From Maribacter sp. MJ134 (GTDB taxonomy: Bacteria > Bacteroidota > Bacteroidia > Flavobacteriales > Flavobacteriaceae): DNA of 64,000 nucleotides. Of the stretch, positions 9,782 to 21,400 are shown piece after piece. A program made the position numbers and the translations under genes. Location: contig NZ_CP034570.1 in NCBI RefSeq assembly GCF_003970695.1, positions 2,170,001 to 2,234,000 of the forward strand, given 5' to 3'. The notes under the pieces were generated by a model. That model ran no database searches and was not told where the DNA came from. It saw only the letters and a program-made list of their open reading frames with translations. The first letter of the stretch is position 1. Each line of letters opens with the position of its first letter.

Positions 9782-9817
9782 AACCCTGTTAATCATCTGA
9801 TTTTCAGGGTTTTTTTG
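9782..9817 (+). terminator. Rho-independent terminator of the tRNA unit
   Basis: AACCCTG (9782-9788) pairs with CAGGGTT (9805-9811) across a 16-nt loop, followed by a continuing T-run to 9817. Confidence 0.8.
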
Positions 9818-9850
9818 AATTAGCTCCGTTTATCGGATTTCATACCATTA

Positions 9851-12800
9851 CTACATATTTCTCCGGTACTGTCCTCCAACCTCGAACAAGGCATTCGTAA
9901 CTTGACCCAACGAACATTTTTTACAGACTTCCATTAAGGTTTCAAAAATGTTCTCATGTGTAATCGCAGTTTTTCGGAGTTCATTAAGTAAGTTATCCGT
10001 ATCCGCAAAGGAATGGAGTGCTTTGAGTGTTTTAATCTGATTCTCTTTTTCCTCCTCTGTGGCCCTAATCACCTCGTCCGGTAAAATAGTCGGGGAACCT
10101 TTGGAGCTTAAAAAAGTGTTAACGCCGATTATCGGGAAATCTCCATTATGTTTTAGCGTTTCATAGTGAAGGCTCTCTTCCTGAATCTTATTTCTTTGGT
10201 ACATTGTTTCCATAGCGCCTAGCACGCCGCCTCTTTCCGTTATTCTATCAAATTCCAGTAATACGGCCTCTTCCACCAAATCCGTTAGTTCTCCTATGAT
10301 AAAGGAGCCCTGTAAGGGGTTTTCGTTCTTGGTAAGTCCTAATTCCTTATTAATAATCAATTGTATGGCCATAGCCCTTCTAACGGAGTCTTCCGTCGGG
10401 GTAGTAATAGCTTCATCATAGGCATTGGTATGCAAAGAATTACAGTTATCATAAATGGCATACAAAGCCTGTAAGGTAGTTCTAATGTCGTTAAAATCTA
10501 TTTCTTGGGCATGTAAACTCCTTCCAGAGGTCTGGATATGGTATTTAAGCATTTGAGCCCGTTCGTTGGCTCCGTATTTATACTTCATGGCCTTTGCCCA
10601 AATCTTACGGGCCACTCTCCCGATAACCGCATACTCGGGGTCAATTCCGTTAGAAAAGAAGAAGGACAGGTTAGGACCAAAGGCATTAATGTCCATCCCG
10701 CGAGACAGATAGTACTCTACATAGGTAAAACCATTGGATAGCGTAAGTGCCAACTGTGTGATAGGATTGGCTCCTGCCTCTGCGATATGATATCCTGAAA
10801 TAGAGACCGAGTAAAAGTTACGGACGGAATTGGCAATGAAGTACTCTTGGACATCGCCCATAAGGCGCAGCGCAAATTCCGTTGAAAAGATACAGGTATT
10901 CTGAGCTTGGTCTTCCTTTAAAATATCGGCCTGTACGGTACCTCGTATTTCCGCTAAGGTTCTCATCTTAATTTGTCGGTAAATATCTTTAGGAAGTACT
11001 TGGTTTCCCGTAACTCCAAGCAGAAAGAGCCCTAGACCATTATTCCCCTCCGGAAGCGCACCATAGTATTCAGGCCTCTTTTTATTCTTGAAGATTTTAT
11101 CGATTTTTTGTTTGACCTCTTGTTTCAATCCATTTTCCTGAATATAAAGTTCGCATTGCTGATCAATGGCAGCGTTCATAAAATAAGCTAAAAGCATAGG
11201 AGCAGGACCGTTAATAGTCATACTCACCGAAGTCATCGGGTCCGCCAAGTTAAAACCTGAGTAAAGTTTCTTGGCATCGTCCAAACAGCAGATACTCACC
11301 CCTGCATTTCCTATTTTTCCGTAGATATCGGGTCTATAGTCTGGGTCGTTCCCGTATAGGGTAACACTATCAAAAGCGGTAGACAGTCTTTTTGCAGGCA
11401 ATCCCATACTTACGTAATGAAATCTTCTGTTCGTTCGTTCGGGGCCACCTTCTCCCGCAAACATACGTGTTGGGTCTTCTTGCGTTCGCTTAAATGGATA
11501 AAGACCGGCCGCAAAGGGAAAAGCCCCAGGCACGTTCTCTTGTAGAATCCACTTCAATATATCTCCCCAAGCAGTATACTTGGGCAATGCTATTTTAGGT
11601 ATTTCCAGATGCGAAAGCGATGTTGTATGCGTAGCTATCTCCAATTCCTTGCCCCGTACAGTAAATCGGTAAATTGGATTTTTATAGGCATCCTTTTTTT
11701 TGCTCCACTCCCTTAGAATTTTCCAATTATGAGGGTCTAGGTTTAGTTTTAGGCTATCAAACTCCGCCAACAATAATCGTACAAAATCGCGGTTTTCTTC
11801 GTTAACAATGGCAGCAGACGCTTCCAAACCTAATGCGGTAGCTTCCAATACTGGTTCACATCCTGTAACAGTTTCAAGAGTTTTAAAAATACCATACAAT
11901 TGCTGTGCTACTTTAGCTTGTGCTTCAACCGTTTTATCATAAGTACGGTTACTTTCAGCTATTTCCGAAAGGTAACGAGTTCTTGAAGGCGGAATTACGT
12001 AAATTTTCTCACTTACTTCTTTAGAAAGTGAAAAGGTTGTCTTGAAATTTACTTTCGTTTTCTCTGTGATTTGGAGTATGACCGCATCATACAACCTGTT
12101 CATTCCAGGGTCATTGAACTGTGATGCAATGGTTCCAAAGACAGGCAAATCATCCTCTTTTGCTTCCCATAGGTTGTGATTACGTTTGTATTGTTTTTCT
12201 ACATCTCTAACCGCATCTAAAGCCCCTCTTTTATCAAACTTATTTATTGCGACCAAGTCCGCAAAATCCAACATATCTATTTTTTCCAACTGCGTGGCAG
12301 CACCAAATTCAGGTGTCATCACATACAACGAGACATCACTGTGCTCAATTATTTCGGTATCCGATTGGCCAATACCTGAAGTCTCTAAAATAATTAAATC
12401 AAACCCAGAAGCCTTTAATATCTGAACAGCTTTGTTTACATGTTTTGACAGCGCCAGGTTAGACTGCCTAGTAGCCAGACTCCGCATATAAACTCTTTTA
12501 TTATTAATGGCGTTCATCCTAATCCGATCTCCCAATAATGCACCGCCGGTCTTTCTTTTAGAGGGGTCAACGGAAATTATACCTACAGTCTTTTCGGGAA
12601 AATCCATTAAAAAACGCCTAACTATCTCATCTACCAAAGACGATTTTCCAGAACCACCGGTCCCCGTAATACCCAATACTGGCGAACCAGAGGCTTTGGC
12701 CAGCTTAGCAACCTTGTCGAGTGCTTCTCTAGCGTTTTCCGGGAAATTTTCCGCGGCAGAAATAAGTCTGGCGATAGCTTTGTTATCTTTGGATTTTAAT

Positions 12801-13270
12801 GCCTCCATTTCATTCGTCAATGATTCTCCCGTAGGAAAATCCGAACTTTTTACCAAGTCATTTATCATACCTTGCAGTCCCATTTCCCTGCCATCATCAG
12901 GCGAGTATAATCTTGCAATGCCGTATGCCATTAAACTCTTAATTTCTTCGGGAAGTATAACTCCCCCACCACCACCAAATATTTTTATATGATGACTATC
13001 CTTTTCTTTTAGAAGGTCGTACATATATTTAAAGTACTCATTATGTCCCCCTTGATATGATGTAATACAGATAGCATTGACATCTTCTTGAATGGCCGTG
13101 TTTACCACCTCCTCGACACTACGGTCATGACCGAGATGAATAACCTCTACTCCCGTTGCCTGTATGATTCTCCTCATAATATTGATAGCTGCATCATGCC
13201 CGTCAAAAAGTGAAGCTGCGGTAACAATTCTAATTTTATTATTCGGTTTGTAAACTGATAGCTGTGTCAT
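9851..13270 (-). CDS. icmF: fused isobutyryl-CoA mutase IcmF
   Basis: A 1139-residue adenosylcobalamin enzyme with all parts in one chain. In order: an N-terminal B12-binding domain (about 15-140; the lower-ligand His lies in FDGHDAAI), a MeaB-like GTPase chaperone (about 190-430; P-loop GTGGSGKSS near residue 205), then the TIM-barrel mutase domain (about 540 to the end). The pocket segments [20 protein letters not shown] and [15 protein letters not shown] match IcmF rather than methylmalonyl-CoA mutase, which has a different motif at the first site. It interconverts isobutyryl-CoA and n-butyryl-CoA (or close homologues). Start chosen at ATG 13270; the upstream in-frame ATG at 13303 lies inside a -7 element. 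Confidence 0.93.
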   Translation of the reverse strand: MTQLSVYKPNNKIRIVTAASLFDGHDAAINIMRRIIQATGVEVIHLGHDRSVEEVVNTAIQEDVNAICITSYQGGHNEYFKYMYDLLKEKDSHHIKIFGGGGGVILPEEIKSLMAYGIARLYSPDDGREMGLQGMINDLVKSSDFPTGESLTNEMEALKSKDNKAIARLISAAENFPENAREALDKVAKLAKASGSPVLGITGTGGSGKSSLVDEIVRRFLMDFPEKTVGIISVDPSKRKTGGALLGDRIRMNAINNKRVYMRSLATRQSNLALSKHVNKAVQILKASGFDLIILETSGIGQSDTEIIEHSDVSLYVMTPEFGAATQLEKIDMLDFADLVAINKFDKRGALDAVRDVEKQYKRNHNLWEAKEDDLPVFGTIASQFNDPGMNRLYDAVILQITEKTKVNFKTTFSLSKEVSEKIYVIPPSRTRYLSEIAESNRTYDKTVEAQAKVAQQLYGIFKTLETVTGCEPVLEATALGLEASAAIVNEENRDFVRLLLAEFDSLKLNLDPHNWKILREWSKKKDAYKNPIYRFTVRGKELEIATHTTSLSHLEIPKIALPKYTAWGDILKWILQENVPGAFPFAAGLYPFKRTQEDPTRMFAGEGGPERTNRRFHYVSMGLPAKRLSTAFDSVTLYGNDPDYRPDIYGKIGNAGVSICCLDDAKKLYSGFNLADPMTSVSMTINGPAPMLLAYFMNAAIDQQCELYIQENGLKQEVKQKIDKIFKNKKRPEYYGALPEGNNGLGLFLLGVTGNQVLPKDIYRQIKMRTLAEIRGTVQADILKEDQAQNTCIFSTEFALRLMGDVQEYFIANSVRNFYSVSISGYHIAEAGANPITQLALTLSNGFTYVEYYLSRGMDINAFGPNLSFFFSNGIDPEYAVIGRVARKIWAKAMKYKYGANERAQMLKYHIQTSGRSLHAQEIDFNDIRTTLQALYAIYDNCNSLHTNAYDEAITTPTEDSVRRAMAIQLIINKELGLTKNENPLQGSFIIGELTDLVEEAVLLEFDRITERGGVLGAMETMYQRNKIQEESLHYETLKHNGDFPIIGVNTFLSSKGSPTILPDEVIRATEEEKENQIKTLKALHSFADTDNLLNELRKTAITHENIFETLMEVCKKCSLGQVTNALFEVGGQYRRNM

Positions 13271-13300
13271 AGTGAAGTATTTAAAACTTAGACCCTCTCT

Positions 13301-13308
13301 CAAATTTA
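13301..13308 (-). promoter_or_regulatory. putative -7 element for icmF
   Basis: The minus strand reads TAAATTTG (exact TAnnTTTG), 30 nt upstream of the chosen icmF ATG. No clear TTG lies at the standard spacing, so this is half a promoter only. It lies in the 273-nt gap between divergent genes, which otherwise shows nothing recognisable. Confidence 0.4.
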
Positions 13309-13543
13309 AGTATTTTCATTATGCTCGAACAGCAGTAGTACTGTGGATAAATTACTATTTACAAGAAAACGGTGACTTATTTTTAAGGGTTTGAATAAAT
13401 TGAAACCATAAAAAAGAAAGATTTCCTAAAATTGATGTATTAAATGTAATTCCAATCGTAAGATTCTTAAATAATCAATATCCAAATATTAAACCCTGTA
13501 TACTCTGGTCATTTCGCTACCTTTATACTATTATCTCTTGGCA

Positions 13544-14179
13544 ATGCGAAAAAAAATTACAAGACTCATTCTTTTGATACTCGGTTTATCCCTAGTAGCA
13601 TTAATACTCTCCAATTATATAATTAATTCTTTCGCTGAAGGCAAGACATACAGTTCGGTCTCAAAAACGCCCAAAAATAAAGTAGGCTTAATTCTGGGAA
13701 CTTCTAAAAAGCTGAAAGGAGGAGCACCCAACCCTTACTATTCCAATAGGGTATCGGCGACAGTTACCCTATTCAAAGCAAGTAAAATTGAATACGTATT
13801 GGTTAGTGGGGATAATGGTAGTATCTACTATAATGAGCCCACGACAATGAAAAAAGACTTAATAAGTGCCGGTATCCCTGAAGAAAGAATTTTTCTGGAT
13901 TACGCCGGTTTCAGAACTTTAGATTCCGTATTCAGGGCCAAAATAGTTTTTGGGCTGCAAGAAGTAACCATTATTTCTCAAAAATTCCATAATGAGAGAG
14001 CTATTTATCTAGCGGCTAGAAAAGGACTGAACGCAATAGGTTATAATGCCAAGGACATCCCCTTGGAGGCCGGGTTAAAAATACAGTTCCGGGAGTATTT
14101 TGCCCGGGTAAAGGTATTTTTAGATTTGGCCCTGAAAACCCAACCCAGGTTCTATGGAGAAAAGATTCTGATCCACTAA
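13544..14179 (+). CDS. SanA/ElyC/YdcF-type (DUF218) membrane-anchored protein
   Basis: A 211-residue protein from ATG 13544 (MRKKITRLILL); an in-frame TTG two codons earlier is less likely. One N-terminal helix (about 6-26) anchors a DUF218 domain. Its marks are VGLILGTSKKLKGGAPNPYYSNRV, with a positive and polar cluster, YVLVSGDNG, the EPTTMKKDLISAGIP segment and TIISQKFHNERAIYLA. The domain arrangement and size match SanA, linked in E. coli to envelope integrity and vancomycin exclusion at high temperature. Its biochemical activity is not settled for the family. It lies 18 nt before the Nramp-like gene, so the two are probably co-transcribed. Confidence 0.85.
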   Translation: MRKKITRLILLILGLSLVALILSNYIINSFAEGKTYSSVSKTPKNKVGLILGTSKKLKGGAPNPYYSNRVSATVTLFKASKIEYVLVSGDNGSIYYNEPTTMKKDLISAGIPEERIFLDYAGFRTLDSVFRAKIVFGLQEVTIISQKFHNERAIYLAARKGLNAIGYNAKDIPLEAGLKIQFREYFARVKVFLDLALKTQPRFYGEKILIH

Positions 14180-14197
14180 CATCCAACTTTATTAGAA

Positions 14198-15451
14198 ATG
14201 ATGTCCAAAACAAAAGTATTGCTTAGAAACTTAGGTCCAGGTCTCTTATTTGCAAGCATGGCAATTGGCACTTCTCATCTTGTACTATCTACAAAGGCAG
14301 GGGCTCAATATGGGTGGATAATGGCTATACCTATAGTACTGGCCAACATTCTAAAATACCCTTTTTTTGAATTCGGTGTGCGCTATACCAGCGTTACCAA
14401 CAAGACCTTAATTGAAGGTTATTTAAATAGAGGTAAAGGCTATTTGTTGTTTTATGCTTTCATTACCCTAATCACTACGTTTACTATTCTTGCCGCCTTA
14501 TATACGGTAACTTCAGGTCTTTTCATTAACCTATTTAAGGTGACTGAATTTTCAGTAAGCAGTGTAGCCCTAGGTCTTTTTGTGCTGATCAGTGCGCTTT
14601 TGATTATAGGCAGATATAAGTTTTTGGAAGTAAGTCTAAAGTTCGTGGTAAGCATCTTGTTTTTAGCACTTATTGTAACTACGGCCTTGGTTATAGCGCA
14701 AGGTCAAGTAGAACCTGTCGACGATTTTGTAGCTACTCCAATTTTTAACGAGGTTGGAATTTTATTTTTAATAGGTTTGATGGGTTGGATGCCGACCACA
14801 GTAGAAGCCTCTAGCTGGGTAAGCCTTTGGAGTATAGAAAAATGGAAAAATCAAGAAAAACCCACCCTAAAAGAATCGCTCCAAGAATTTAATATAGGGT
14901 ATATCTTAACAGGAATCCTTGCTTTGTTTTTTATGGTGATCGGATGGTTTACACTTTACGGAACTAATACCATTTTGAGCAATAATGCAGTTAGTTTTGC
15001 AGATCAAGTGGTACAATTGTTTACCACACATATAGGCTCATGGGCCTATATATTTATTGCTATCTCTGCTTTTGCAACCATGTTCAGTACTTGTATGACC
15101 GCGCATGATGCCGTGAGTAGGGTAAGTCTGGATATCATTGAGTTACTATTTCCAACTAAAAAAGAAATAAAAACTAAAAGAAACTTCGCATTAATCGTTT
15201 TTTTACTAGCGGTTGTGAACTTCATCGTTATCGCAGCATTTGCAGCGAATATGGGAAATCTGGTCGCCTTGGCTACCTTTGTTTCTTTCGTTGTTGCTCC
15301 TATCATTGGATATATGAACCTAAAAAATGTAATGAGCGAGGATGTATCGAAGGAATATCGTCCGAATAGTAATTTACAAATACTTACTTACATCGGTATT
15401 TTGTTTCTATCCTGCTTTTCTATGTATTACTTCTATATTGTAATCGCTTAA
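14198..15451 (+). CDS. atypical Nramp-family transporter
   Basis: A 417-residue membrane protein with about 11 helices, recognisable as Nramp fold from GPGLLFASMAIGTSHLVL at the first helix and GLMGWMPTTVEASSW at the sixth. Classical Nramp proteins bind Mn/Fe through a DPGN motif in helix 1 and a Met-Pro-His motif in helix 6. Here the DPGN position falls in GTSHL, and helix 6 reads WMPTTV with no histidine after the proline. The metal-site residues are therefore changed, so transport of Mn or Fe should not be assumed; another ion or solute is possible. ATGATG at 14198 gives two equivalent starts. It follows the SanA-like gene closely and is convergent with the OmpA gene at 15477. Confidence 0.8.
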   Translation: MMSKTKVLLRNLGPGLLFASMAIGTSHLVLSTKAGAQYGWIMAIPIVLANILKYPFFEFGVRYTSVTNKTLIEGYLNRGKGYLLFYAFITLITTFTILAALYTVTSGLFINLFKVTEFSVSSVALGLFVLISALLIIGRYKFLEVSLKFVVSILFLALIVTTALVIAQGQVEPVDDFVATPIFNEVGILFLIGLMGWMPTTVEASSWVSLWSIEKWKNQEKPTLKESLQEFNIGYILTGILALFFMVIGWFTLYGTNTILSNNAVSFADQVVQLFTTHIGSWAYIFIAISAFATMFSTCMTAHDAVSRVSLDIIELLFPTKKEIKTKRNFALIVFLLAVVNFIVIAAFAANMGNLVALATFVSFVVAPIIGYMNLKNVMSEDVSKEYRPNSNLQILTYIGILFLSCFSMYYFYIVIA

Positions 15452-15476
15452 AGCGATACGAAACATCTTTAAACAA

Positions 15477-17390
15477 CTATTCAACAACCTCTATAAGCGT
15501 TCTTTCGTTCTGTTTATGAAGAAAATCTAGACAATATGCTCCGTTGGTACAATTATTCTTGATCTTTTCTTCCCCGTAACCTATGGTTTCAATAATATTA
15601 TTGGAAGACAGACCATTTTTTAGAAGATAAATCTTAATAGCGTCCGATCTCCTTTGAGAAAGTTTTTTGTTATAAGCTGAACTACCTCTGCTATCCGTGT
15701 GCGTTTCTATTCTAAGCTTCAGTTGTGGGAATCGTTTGACCGCATCAACGACCTTATCCAATTCGTTAATGACACTAGCATTTACCGTACTCTTATTCTT
15801 ATCAAAATAAAACTTATTCAGTTTTAACACGGTTTTATCTTCTTTGGTTTCTATTAAATCATCTAACAAAGCTAGACCCATATTATAGAGACTCTTCTGT
15901 ACTTCTTCCATTTCTTCTGCTGAATAAGCCGCTGAAAAAATCGAATAACGCTCCTTAGTAGCTTGGATAGTGACTTGTTCTTGCCAAGGAATTTCAAATG
16001 AGAAACTACCATCTGCATTGGAATAAACCTCTTTCAAGACTTCTCCCTCTCTACTTAATAACCTAACTTGTGCTTTTGATATTCCATCTTTAGAAGACAG
16101 ATTGACCACTTTACCTTTTAGTCCAAAAGTTTTTAATCCTGGTGCTTCGCTTAGTTCAAAGCTATAGATATCGTCACCTCCCTTGCCCCCTGCCCGATTG
16201 GATGCGAAATAACCCGTAAGCCCATTAACACCGCCTTCTTTAATAATAAAGCCAAAATCATCCGCTTCTGAATTAATTCCTTCTCCTATATTCACAGGTA
16301 TGCTATAAGATTCCTGACCTTGAATGTTGGATTTGTAAACATCCATACCACCTAAACCATAAAACACATCCGAAGAAAAATATAAACTTCCGTTATGTAT
16401 AAAAGGGGCTATTTCATTTCCTGGAGAATTAATTCTAGGTCCCAAATTTATTGGCGCCGACATAATTTGTCCATTGTTCGTTAAAACATAGTACAAATCG
16501 GTACCACCGTAACTGTCCTCAAAATTAGCCGAAAAATATAGTCTTTGGCTAGAAGCTTCAAAAAACGGATAGTAGAAAGAGGTACTTAAATCCTTTAATA
16601 AAAAACGAAACTGACCGCTATCATATAGCATTCCTATGGCCAACGCATTTTTGCCGTTATCGTCAAAAGCCATTTCACCGTCCTGCGTATTGGAAAGTAT
16701 AAAGAAAAATCGATTCAGTTCTTCAGAAAAGAAAGGAGTAGATTTATGGAACTTGGACTCTGGAATCTTTGTGAAGGCAGCACTATTGATTACGTCACCG
16801 TCAGTGGCTATTTCACCAAAATATATATCCAAATAAGATTCGCCCGAAGGCTTGTAAACCTCTTTAGATTTTTGAGGTCTACCACTGCTGAACAGAAGAC
16901 TCTCTTTGTAGAATGCGGGAGAAAAATCCCCCTGCGGTGAATTTATACTAAGGTTTGTGATATTAACTTCGTCCGGTTCTTCCGAAGCGGCCAAAAGCTC
17001 ATAATTGAACGCTGCATTTTCTAACAATTCAGAAGACAACATAGGAGATTTAGACTTTAGAAATGCCCGAATCCTTTCCTTATTTTTACCTTTGGACATG
17101 CTTTGAAGCATCTTGTTAAAACGGTGCACAGACATTATGGTATCGTTCTTATTTACCTGCATGTACAATTCAGAGGCCTCATCGTATTTACCAGTTTTAA
17201 AGTAAGCATCTGCTAGATTCAGAACCTGGCTGTTCTTTAAAGGTGCCTTCGTTTTTTCCTTATTATATGCTGCAATAGCCGCTTCATATTGGTAACCGTA
17301 AAAAAGGTCATCTCCCTTTGAATTTTTATTTTGCGCAAAAAGAGAAGAGGATATCACTAGAAGAAATACGATGAGTAATTTAAATTTCAT
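15477..17390 (-). CDS. OmpA-family protein with TPR, PD40 propeller and CarboxypepD-like domain
   Basis: A 637-residue envelope protein with a signal peptide (1-19, ending LFAQ). In order: TPR-like repeats (about 25-110), a PD40/WD40-like beta-propeller (about 145-420, with repeats such as LYFSSDVFYGLGGMDVYKS and GYFASNRAGGKGGDDIY), a carboxypeptidase-regulatory-like beta domain (about 428-505), and a C-terminal OmpA domain (about 530-637) with ETHTDSRGSSAYNKKLSQRR for peptidoglycan binding. It is the last gene of the adhesin - PorP/SprF - OmpA unit (ATG 11 nt past the PorP stop). This triplet recurs in Bacteroidota and is generally tied to T9SS surface proteins; a peptidoglycan-anchoring role is inferred. 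Confidence 0.9.
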   Translation of the reverse strand: MKFKLLIVFLLVISSSLFAQNKNSKGDDLFYGYQYEAAIAAYNKEKTKAPLKNSQVLNLADAYFKTGKYDEASELYMQVNKNDTIMSVHRFNKMLQSMSKGKNKERIRAFLKSKSPMLSSELLENAAFNYELLAASEEPDEVNITNLSINSPQGDFSPAFYKESLLFSSGRPQKSKEVYKPSGESYLDIYFGEIATDGDVINSAAFTKIPESKFHKSTPFFSEELNRFFFILSNTQDGEMAFDDNGKNALAIGMLYDSGQFRFLLKDLSTSFYYPFFEASSQRLYFSANFEDSYGGTDLYYVLTNNGQIMSAPINLGPRINSPGNEIAPFIHNGSLYFSSDVFYGLGGMDVYKSNIQGQESYSIPVNIGEGINSEADDFGFIIKEGGVNGLTGYFASNRAGGKGGDDIYSFELSEAPGLKTFGLKGKVVNLSSKDGISKAQVRLLSREGEVLKEVYSNADGSFSFEIPWQEQVTIQATKERYSIFSAAYSAEEMEEVQKSLYNMGLALLDDLIETKEDKTVLKLNKFYFDKNKSTVNASVINELDKVVDAVKRFPQLKLRIETHTDSRGSSAYNKKLSQRRSDAIKIYLLKNGLSSNNIIETIGYGEEKIKNNCTNGAYCLDFLHKQNERTLIEVVE

Positions 17391-17401
17391 ATCCCGTTTA
17401 T

Positions 17402-18394
17402 TTAAAAGAATCTTGGTGTATCAATCTGTTTTGGCTTACCCTTGGCGTTTTTGTTCTTATTGTTCTTATCTGTGGAACTACCTCCGCCTTTTCCGAGGAA
17501 AAATTTCAATATAATTTCATGCGAACCATTATTAAATTCTCCCAACGCATTGGTATTATAATCGTACGAGTAACCAATAAATGTTCCACTGGAAATCTGA
17601 AAACCTGCCAAGCCACTAAATGCATTCTCAACACGATAGGAAACGCCGGCCGTAAAAACATCGGAAATCAAAAAATTCGCAGACACGTTTATATTTAACG
17701 GTGCACCTTGAAGGGAATTAATCAAAAATGCAGGTTTAAATTTTAGACCGTCCGAGAAGTTAAAGACATATCCTCCAATAAAGTTAAATTGCATTCTGTC
17801 CTCTACAATTGAGGCTACGTCGTCGTTATATACTCCTTCCGTTAAAAAGTTTGGAATGGAAGCTCCCAGGTACCAATTATCTCCATACAAAAACGTACCG
17901 GCCCCCACTGTAGGATAAAATCTACTCACGTTCTCTTCGTTCAATGGTTCCCCAGGGTTTTCGAAGGTTCCTTTGGAGAAATCGATGTTCAAGAAGGAAC
18001 CTCCTGCATCCAGACCAAATGACAGTTTGGTTTTATCCGTTAAGTTTACTTGATATGAATAGGACAGGTCTGCATACGTCTGTGTCTGCGGGCCCAGTTG
18101 GTCATTTACAATATTAATACCCAAGCCCATCTTTTCATTCTTAAAAGGCAAGTTGGTTCCGAATCGTATGGTTCTTGGAGCACCGGGGATATCTATCCAC
18201 TGAGCTCTATACAATCCAGCGATTTCCGCATTTTCGACAGTACCTACATAGGCAGGGTTAAAACTCCCAATATTGTACATGTACTGGGTATACTGCGGTT
18301 CTTTTTGACCGTACACCGTAATGCCCATTGTTATAGACAAGAGTAAAAAACTAAGGACAAAAGTATATCCTGACTTATATATTTTATAATCCAT
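17402..18394 (-). CDS. PorP/SprF-family type IX secretion outer-membrane protein
   Basis: A 330-residue beta-barrel protein from ATG 18394 (MDYKIYKSGYTF), 8 nt after the adhesin stop; a start at 18424 would overlap the adhesin gene. A signal peptide ends near VYGQ (about residue 30). The family signature follows: EPQYTQYMYNIGSFNPAYVG, then LYRAQWIDIPGAPRT. The remainder is alternating beta-strand sequence with an aromatic strand ending GYSYDYNTNALG. The C-terminal tail is rich in Lys and Asn. PorP/SprF proteins are needed for secretion or attachment of particular T9SS cargos, as SprF is for SprB; by position this one should serve the adjacent adhesin. Confidence 0.93.
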   Translation of the reverse strand: MDYKIYKSGYTFVLSFLLLSITMGITVYGQKEPQYTQYMYNIGSFNPAYVGTVENAEIAGLYRAQWIDIPGAPRTIRFGTNLPFKNEKMGLGINIVNDQLGPQTQTYADLSYSYQVNLTDKTKLSFGLDAGGSFLNIDFSKGTFENPGEPLNEENVSRFYPTVGAGTFLYGDNWYLGASIPNFLTEGVYNDDVASIVEDRMQFNFIGGYVFNFSDGLKFKPAFLINSLQGAPLNINVSANFLISDVFTAGVSYRVENAFSGLAGFQISSGTFIGYSYDYNTNALGEFNNGSHEIILKFFLGKGGGSSTDKNNKNKNAKGKPKQIDTPRFF

Positions 18395-18402
18395 AGTACC
18401 TT

Positions 18403-21400
18403 TTATCGTATCAATTGTATCCATCCCTTATCGGTTACCGGAATACCATTATTGATGGAATAGTTAAGTATGTAAAAGTAAGTTCCTTTTGGCGCATCTT
18501 TTCCCTCATAAGTACCGTTCCAAACGTCTGCAACTGGTTGGTTGGATACTGATTGGCTATCCGCTTCAAATATTAGCGAACCATAGCGATCAAATATCTT
18601 CATACTATAAACGATATCCGCAAAAGAACGTGTATCAGTATCTGTTAGGTTGATTCTAAGAAAATCATTTGTGCCATCTCCATTTGGTGAAAACTGGTTA
18701 AATAGGAATCCAGGAGCCGCAGGGGTAGGAACACCTATCGTAACAGTAATTGTACTTTGGTTATTTGTTTCATTGCCATCTCTTGGGGAAGAACTTATTA
18801 AATATGCCGTATTATCAAAACTCCCTTCCGCTGTGACTGTGCCTACAAGCTCCAACACAGCTGCATTTTCCTCACCCACCTCCAAAGAGGGTATCGTCCA
18901 ACTTTCATTGATAGGGTCATAAGAACCTATACTTGGATTATCAAATTCATAATTGAACAAGTTCTCAAAACCGCTAGATATACTATCTCTGATAATAATA
19001 TTATTTATGACATCACCTTCTTGCGAGAGATTCGTAACCGTAATAGTAAACGTGATTTCCTCTCCTACTAGCGGTGTAATGTTACTAACCGTTTTTTCAA
19101 TATTTAAATCGATTCCCTCAGGAACTTCTATTTCTAGGATTACAACAGCTTCATTATTCTCTTCGTTGTTATCCAAGGGAAACGATTCTAGTAAGGTAGC
19201 CGTGTTGGAGTAAACACCATCTTCTAAAATAGTTGCAGTTAACTGTAATTGCGCATTACCTAGAGGAGATAGTTCTAAAACGTCCCATTCCCCTGTGAGT
19301 GGGTCATAAACATCATTGGTATTGCTTGTGACGTGGCTCATATACTCAAATCCCGTCTCTAGAAGCTCACCAATTTTTATTCCCAAAACTCTACTGTCCG
19401 ATAAATTGTTAACACGAACCGTGAAAACCACGGTATCACCAATTGCAGCATCCGGATTATCCACCACCTTAACAATTTCAAGATCAATAGGGTCAGGTTC
19501 ACAATCGGGTGTTAAATTAGGGTCACAAGCGTCCAATGGGTCAGTGCCATTAGCCTCCTCATCCCCATCAGAAATACCATCTCCATCAGTATCACACAAA
19601 CCGTTGGTATTATCTGGAATACATGGGTTAGCGTTTGCAGGATCCTGTTGATCATTTACACCATCATTGTCAGAGTCCAAGACATTGGAATCCAGGGCAT
19701 CTATGATACCGTCGTTGTCTTCATCCAATGGATTGTTGACATCTGGACCGGTTTCGTCCCCATCATTTATACCATCTCCGTCCGTATCCGGGTTATTTGG
19801 GTCTGTCCCCAAAGTCGCTTCCTCGCCACCTAACAAACCATCCCCATCTACATCAGTATCACAATCACTTACTGAAATGGTAACGTCTACAGAAACATCT
19901 GTACAGGGCGCCGTAGAACCCGTTGTTGTGTAGGTAAATACATAATTCCCGTCGGGTAAACCTGTGAAATCTACAGCATTATCATTACCTATAACAATAC
20001 TTGATGAAGGGTCAGTAGTTATGGCCCAAACACCGGCATCTTGACCGGATAATCTATCGTCCAAATCCAAGCTTACGGGTCCGTTAGCTGCAACACTACA
20101 GGCAGAGGCATCTGTAGCTATCCCAGCATTTGCCTGAAAACCGACCGTAGCAATAACCTCCTGCCTTTCCGTAGCACAGCCATTTTCCACCGCTTCTGCG
20201 TAAAAAGATCTCGTACTACTTATTGCAGGAGTAGTAAAACTCGTACCTGTAGCCAAAACAGTCCCTCCGGTTGGAACATCATACCAGTTAATGGAAGCAC
20301 CATCACTGGCCACTGCGCTGAGCAATACCGTACCGGTATCACATCTTTCATTATTGGTGACGCTCACTAGTGTTGGTGTCGTGTTAAGGGTAAGCTCAAC
20401 CTCTATCGTTCCGCTGGCACAATCATCGTCAAAATTATTTGGTGTTCCATTATCATCTAAAAAGAACCCAAAGTAAGAACCATCGTTCGGCGGGTTAGCG
20501 ACCTGAGCAGCCGTTAAGTATGCATTTTCATTCAATGGATTCGAGAGCGTACTCCATCTTAATTCTGTACCCGCAGGAGCGGTACTATTGGTGTAGTCGT
20601 TCAAACTAACGTCTATTACGTCACAAAACACTGTCGGAACCGTAGTATCTAATATTGGTGCAGGCGCACAATTATCATCATCGTTAATTGTTCCTATGGC
20701 GTCCCCGCCATCAGCTAGGGCAACACCATTGGTCGGTGTGGCCAACTGCACAAAGAAAGTTTCTGTCTGTTCCAATAACTGATCGTTATTTATTGTTACG
20801 GAAATGGTCTCTATTTCCCCAGCGGTACCGGTAAAATTCAGCTCATCTGGCGTACCCGTATAATCCGTACCACCACCGATTGCGGTATCATCGGAAAAGC
20901 TGTACGTTACTCTTGTACCTCCGTCCACGGCAATATCCAAAGTCACATCGAACTCTAAAACACCCGTCGCAACGTCTTCGTTTACAGCTTGGTCTAAAAT
21001 AGTTAGCGTAGCCCTATCATTATCATTGATGTTCACCGTAGCGGTCTGTGTTGGTGCAGCTCCCAATATATAATTCGTTCCAGTGGCCAAACTCAAGATA
21101 ACGGTTTCAACGGTTTCTTGAATGTTGTCATCCGTAGGGACTATGGAAATGGCACCCGTTTGTTGTCCCGTAGGTATCGTCAAACTTGTTCCAATAGTCG
21201 TATAATCCGTACCATTGATCGCGTTACCGGCACTCGTAGCAATAGTGTAATTAACGGTTATTGGTCCGCCGGATGTATTCGGTGCGCCCAAATCTACAGT
21301 AAATAGTCCCGTGGAGGTAGCCGGCGTATTTTCCGTAGCGCTAGCATCCGTTGCCACAATAGTTGCCGTTAGATTATCATTATCGGTAATGTTTACGGTG

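Noticed and set aside
12507-12992. Plus-strand open frame of 161 codons
   Set aside because: It is antisense to the GTPase part of icmF, where the sense strand carries clear conserved motifs.
15443-15457. Palindrome ATCGCTT-A-AAGCGAT over the stop codon of the Nramp-like gene
   Set aside because: The arms are only 7 nt with a 1-nt centre and no T-run follows, so neither a terminator nor an operator is supported.
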